From Erysipelatoclostridium sp. AM42-17 (GTDB taxonomy: Bacteria > Bacillota_I > Bacilli_A > Erysipelotrichales > Coprobacillaceae), in NCBI RefSeq assembly GCF_003480255.1, contig NZ_QUIN01000033.1:1-16618 (forward strand): DNA of 16,618 nt, in the 5' to 3' direction. Below the pieces are notes generated by a model. That model made no database searches and had not been told where the DNA came from. It was given only the letters and a program-made list of their open reading frames with translations. Made by a program: the position numbers and the translations under genes. Positions within the stretch are counted from its first letter, which is position 1, and the number at the start of each line of letters is the position of its first letter. Below, one piece after another: positions 15,035-16,618 of this stretch.

Positions 15035-15825
15035 ATATATTGCAAGCATATTATCATATTCCGTTAAAAGATAAAATGTTTTTTACTTACAAAGGGGAAA
15101 ATTATTATTTATCAAATAATATTTATATTTGCAAAAACTATAATTTATATTTAATGATTACAAAACAGCCAGAGTTTAGAATTGTTGAAAATATTTATCA
15201 TCAATATGTATCTCAAGATCATATTCTTTATAAATATATAGAGAACTATGTAAGTTTAGATATGTATTATTATAGTTCTTTTAAGATTGTTAAATCAGTA
15301 AGCGTATCTGGAATAAAACAAAGTTGGATTAAATTGCTAGAAGATGTAAAAAACTGCTTTTCAAGCATAAATAAACAACATACAAATATGACCGTATATC
15401 ATTATTATTACTATTATTTAGGTTTTTTAGCCATAGAAATGCTTAATTACTACTTTGATTGTCATGAATATATTGATGTTGGTTTTCAACATAATATATG
15501 TTCATTTGATTCTAAAACATACATGAATCCTGACAATCTTAAATTAACAGCGATAGGAGAGGATTTGATAACATTATATTTAAATAATCTAATTTCATTA
15601 AAAGAATTAGATTCATATTTTCAAAAAAATATATTGGTTTCAAAGCAATATGCAATACTTTTATGTAAAGCTTTTTTTCCGATAAATTATTATCGTCAAA
15701 TATTAATGAACAGCTGGGATCAACAACATCTTTATCAATATTTGACTTGTCAATTACAACACCAAATAGAATTGTACCATTATATAAAAAAATATATTGA
15801 TGTACCATCAATATATTGGATATAA
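15019..15825 (+). CDS. Possible YutH/CotS-like spore coat kinase-fold protein
   Basis: A 268-residue protein, tyrosine-rich and soluble, with no membrane helix. It resembles the YutH/CotS spore-coat family (aminoglycoside-phosphotransferase fold): FFTYKGENYYL near the start, YYYYLGFLAIEMLNYYFD (130-147), a shortened catalytic-like stretch QHNICSFDSKTYMNPDNL (157-174), GEDLITLYLNN (180-190), and LLCKAFFPINYYRQIL (214-229), the position of the ARLLFP-x-x-Y-F motif in YutH. The kinase HGD-type motif is not intact (HNIC), so enzymatic activity is doubtful. GTG 15019 is chosen because GAGGGGG lies ten bases upstream, within yunB. The 16-base overlap with yunB suggests coupled translation in the mother cell. 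The family call rests on remembered patterns and is uncertain. Confidence 0.55.
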   Translation: MVSSVNILQAYYHIPLKDKMFFTYKGENYYLSNNIYICKNYNLYLMITKQPEFRIVENIYHQYVSQDHILYKYIENYVSLDMYYYSSFKIVKSVSVSGIKQSWIKLLEDVKNCFSSINKQHTNMTVYHYYYYYLGFLAIEMLNYYFDCHEYIDVGFQHNICSFDSKTYMNPDNLKLTAIGEDLITLYLNNLISLKELDSYFQKNILVSKQYAILLCKAFFPINYYRQILMNSWDQQHLYQYLTCQLQHQIELYHYIKKYIDVPSIYWI

Positions 15826-15847
15826 AAAACTTACCTTAAGGTAAGTT
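15824..15847 (-). terminator. Minus-strand terminator downstream of the low-complexity membrane protein
   Basis: AACTTACC and GGTAAGTT pair over 8 bases with a TTAA loop. On the minus strand the hairpin is followed by six T (complement of 15824-15829). On the plus strand no T-run follows, so it should act mainly on minus-strand transcripts coming from the gene at 15973-16485. Confidence 0.6.
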
Positions 15848-15944
15848 GAATACGTGATGCTAGTTACGTTTACATCATTGTTTTTTAAAGACAATGTTCA
15901 TATTGAACTCCATCTGTAAATAAATATAAAATGATATATTTTTT

Positions 15945-15974
15945 AAAGCGCTACAAATTTGATAGTGACTTTTT
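15945..15974 (+). terminator. Possible plus-strand terminator of the yunB operon
   Basis: AAAGCGCTA (15945-15953) can pair with TAGTGACTTT (15963-15972) with one bulged A and one G-T pair, over a 9-base loop, followed by five T. It overlaps the end of the minus-strand gene. The rest of 15848-15972 is AT-rich sequence in which I see no gene. Confidence 0.4.
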
Positions 15975-16485
15975 ATTCAATTGAAGTGTTAGAGTTATCG
16001 GTTTGATCTTCGCTGTTGTTATCATTGTTGTCATTATTATTAATGTTATTATCATTAGAATTTGTTGATTCATCATCTTGACTTTGTTGATTATTAGATT
16101 CTTCTAATTCTTGATTAGATGAAGAACTATTAGAAGACGAGTTATCTTGATAATTTTCTTTTTTGTTGTCTGATTTTTCTATTTGTTTTTTCAAGTGATT
16201 AATTTGGTTTTGTTGTTGTTGATTTTGGTGGTAGACATAATAACCACCTCCTGCACCAGCAAGAATGACCACAATAATCATAATAAATACAAGAATAGTG
16301 GATAATTTGCTTTTTTTATTCTTTCTCTTTACTTTTGTTTTTCTTTTCTTTTTTGTTTTCCTAACAATTTTTCTCTTTGTTTTTTGCTTTTTTTGATTAG
16401 GATATTCAGTATCGTTATCTGCATCAATATAATCATTATTTTCGATATCTTCATCGTAATCATTAAATTCAAATCTTTGAGCCAT
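15973..16485 (-). CDS. Single-pass membrane protein with low-complexity Asn/Asp/Ser tail
   Basis: I do not recognise a family. The 170-residue protein has four parts: an acidic, Asn/Asp/Tyr-rich N-terminus (1-30), a very basic Lys/Arg segment (32-60), one transmembrane helix (about 61-86, STILVFIMIIVVILAGAGGG), and an outer part that begins as a Gln/Lys/Glu coiled-coil-like helix (87-111) and ends in a disordered Asn/Asp/Ser/Gln tail (112-170) with no cysteine. The positive-inside rule puts the basic segment in the cytosol. No cell-wall anchor motif is present. GAGGTGAT lies four bases before the ATG. A tRNA-Gly gene lies upstream on the same strand with its own terminator between. The architecture recalls small cell-envelope or division accessory proteins, but that is only a shape resemblance. 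Confidence 0.75.
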   Translation of the reverse strand: MAQRFEFNDYDEDIENNDYIDADNDTEYPNQKKQKTKRKIVRKTKKKRKTKVKRKNKKSKLSTILVFIMIIVVILAGAGGGYYVYHQNQQQQNQINHLKKQIEKSDNKKENYQDNSSSNSSSSNQELEESNNQQSQDDESTNSNDNNINNNDNNDNNSEDQTDNSNTSIE

Positions 16486-16508
16486 TTTATCACCTCAACA
16501 ATATTTTA

Positions 16509-16536
16509 TATATAATTATGAATTAAATATTAACAA
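16509..16536 (-). promoter_or_regulatory. Possible promoter of the low-complexity membrane protein
   Basis: On the minus strand TTGTTA (16536-16531), 16 bases, TATATA (16514-16509), just after the tRNA terminator. The surroundings are almost pure A/T, so the match is weak evidence. Confidence 0.35.
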
Positions 16537-16538
16537 AT

Positions 16539-16563
16539 AAAAAAACTTACTATAAGTAAGTTT
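16539..16563 (-). terminator. Terminator downstream of tRNA-Gly
   Basis: AAACTTACT (16543-16551) and AGTAAGTTT (16555-16563) form a 9-base-pair stem with a 3-base loop, followed on the minus strand by a run of seven T (complement of 16539-16545, three of them within the stem). It lies nine bases after the tRNA CCA end. Confidence 0.8.
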
Positions 16564-16572
16564 AATTTTAAA

Positions 16573-16618
16573 TGGAGCGGGTGATGGGAATCGAACCCAC
16601 GTAGTCAGCTTGGAAGGC
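16573..16618 (-). tRNA. tRNA-Gly(UCC), 3' part, cut by the window end
   Basis: Read on the minus strand, the sequence starts in the anticodon loop (TTCC, then AAGCTGA, as in tRNA-Gly with anticodon UCC), continues through a short variable loop, a T arm with TTCGATT loop, the acceptor strand CACCCGC, discriminator T and an encoded CCA at 16575-16573. The 5' half with the D arm lies beyond the window. Anticodon UCC rests on the loop position relative to the stem half GCTG, since the 5' stem half is not visible. Confidence 0.85.

Noticed and set aside
15539..15811. 90-codon minus-strand frame
   Set aside because: Antisense to the YutH-like gene; no ribosome site, no family pattern.
15848..15972. 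Possible small RNA or short ORF on the minus strand (ATG with GGAG upstream, 8 codons)
   Set aside because: The frame stops after eight codons, and no conserved RNA structure or promoter is visible; more simply a 3' untranslated region.
1..16618. Mobile element, CRISPR array or phage island
   Set aside because: No transposase, integrase, direct-repeat array or compositional break; all genes look chromosomal.

Overview
The window is a very AT-rich stretch of a low-GC Firmicute chromosome. Shine-Dalgarno sites are strong (AGGAGG and GAGGTGAT types), the iron-sulfur operon has the Gram-positive sufCDSUB order, and a lipoprotein PrsA sits near yhaM and hit as in Bacillus. A YunB-type sporulation protein and two YjcZ-like microproteins point to an endospore former. 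AT content and gene style fit Erysipelotrichia/Coprobacillaceae (relatives of Clostridium ramosum), but that placement is inference. I see no mobile element, phage gene or CRISPR array.

Layout. Bases 1-5126 (+) form a tight operon: a GT4 glycosyltransferase, a flippase-like (UPF0104) membrane protein, a second GT4 enzyme of the diacylglycerol-glucosyltransferase type fused in frame to a full-length RecX domain, and the exoribonuclease YhaM. A bidirectional terminator separates this from a minus-strand block (5156-7514) holding a HIT hydrolase and two PrsA-type foldase proteins. Two tandem microproteins (7645-7814, +) follow, with a promoter divergent from prsA. A minus-strand AI-2E family transporter comes next. 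The sufCDSUB operon (9063-13809, +) then overlaps a 5-formyltetrahydrofolate cyclo-ligase gene and ends at a strong terminator. Bases 14384-15825 (+) carry yunB and an overlapping YutH/CotS-like gene. The right end holds a minus-strand low-complexity membrane protein and the 3' part of tRNA-Gly(UCC).

How the genes work together. The first operon probably makes and distributes membrane glycolipids, with RecA control (RecX) and RNA/DNA 3' trimming (YhaM) carried on the same transcript. The prsA block serves folding of exported proteins. The suf operon builds Fe-S clusters: SufS and SufU deliver sulfur, SufBCD is the scaffold. The yunB/yutH pair belongs to spore formation.

The most unusual object is the glycosyltransferase-RecX fusion. 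It is one uninterrupted 659-codon frame with no usable start codon at the RecX boundary. Next in interest are the tandem YjcZ-like microproteins, the PrsA pair that lacks the parvulin catalytic histidines, and the short SufD.
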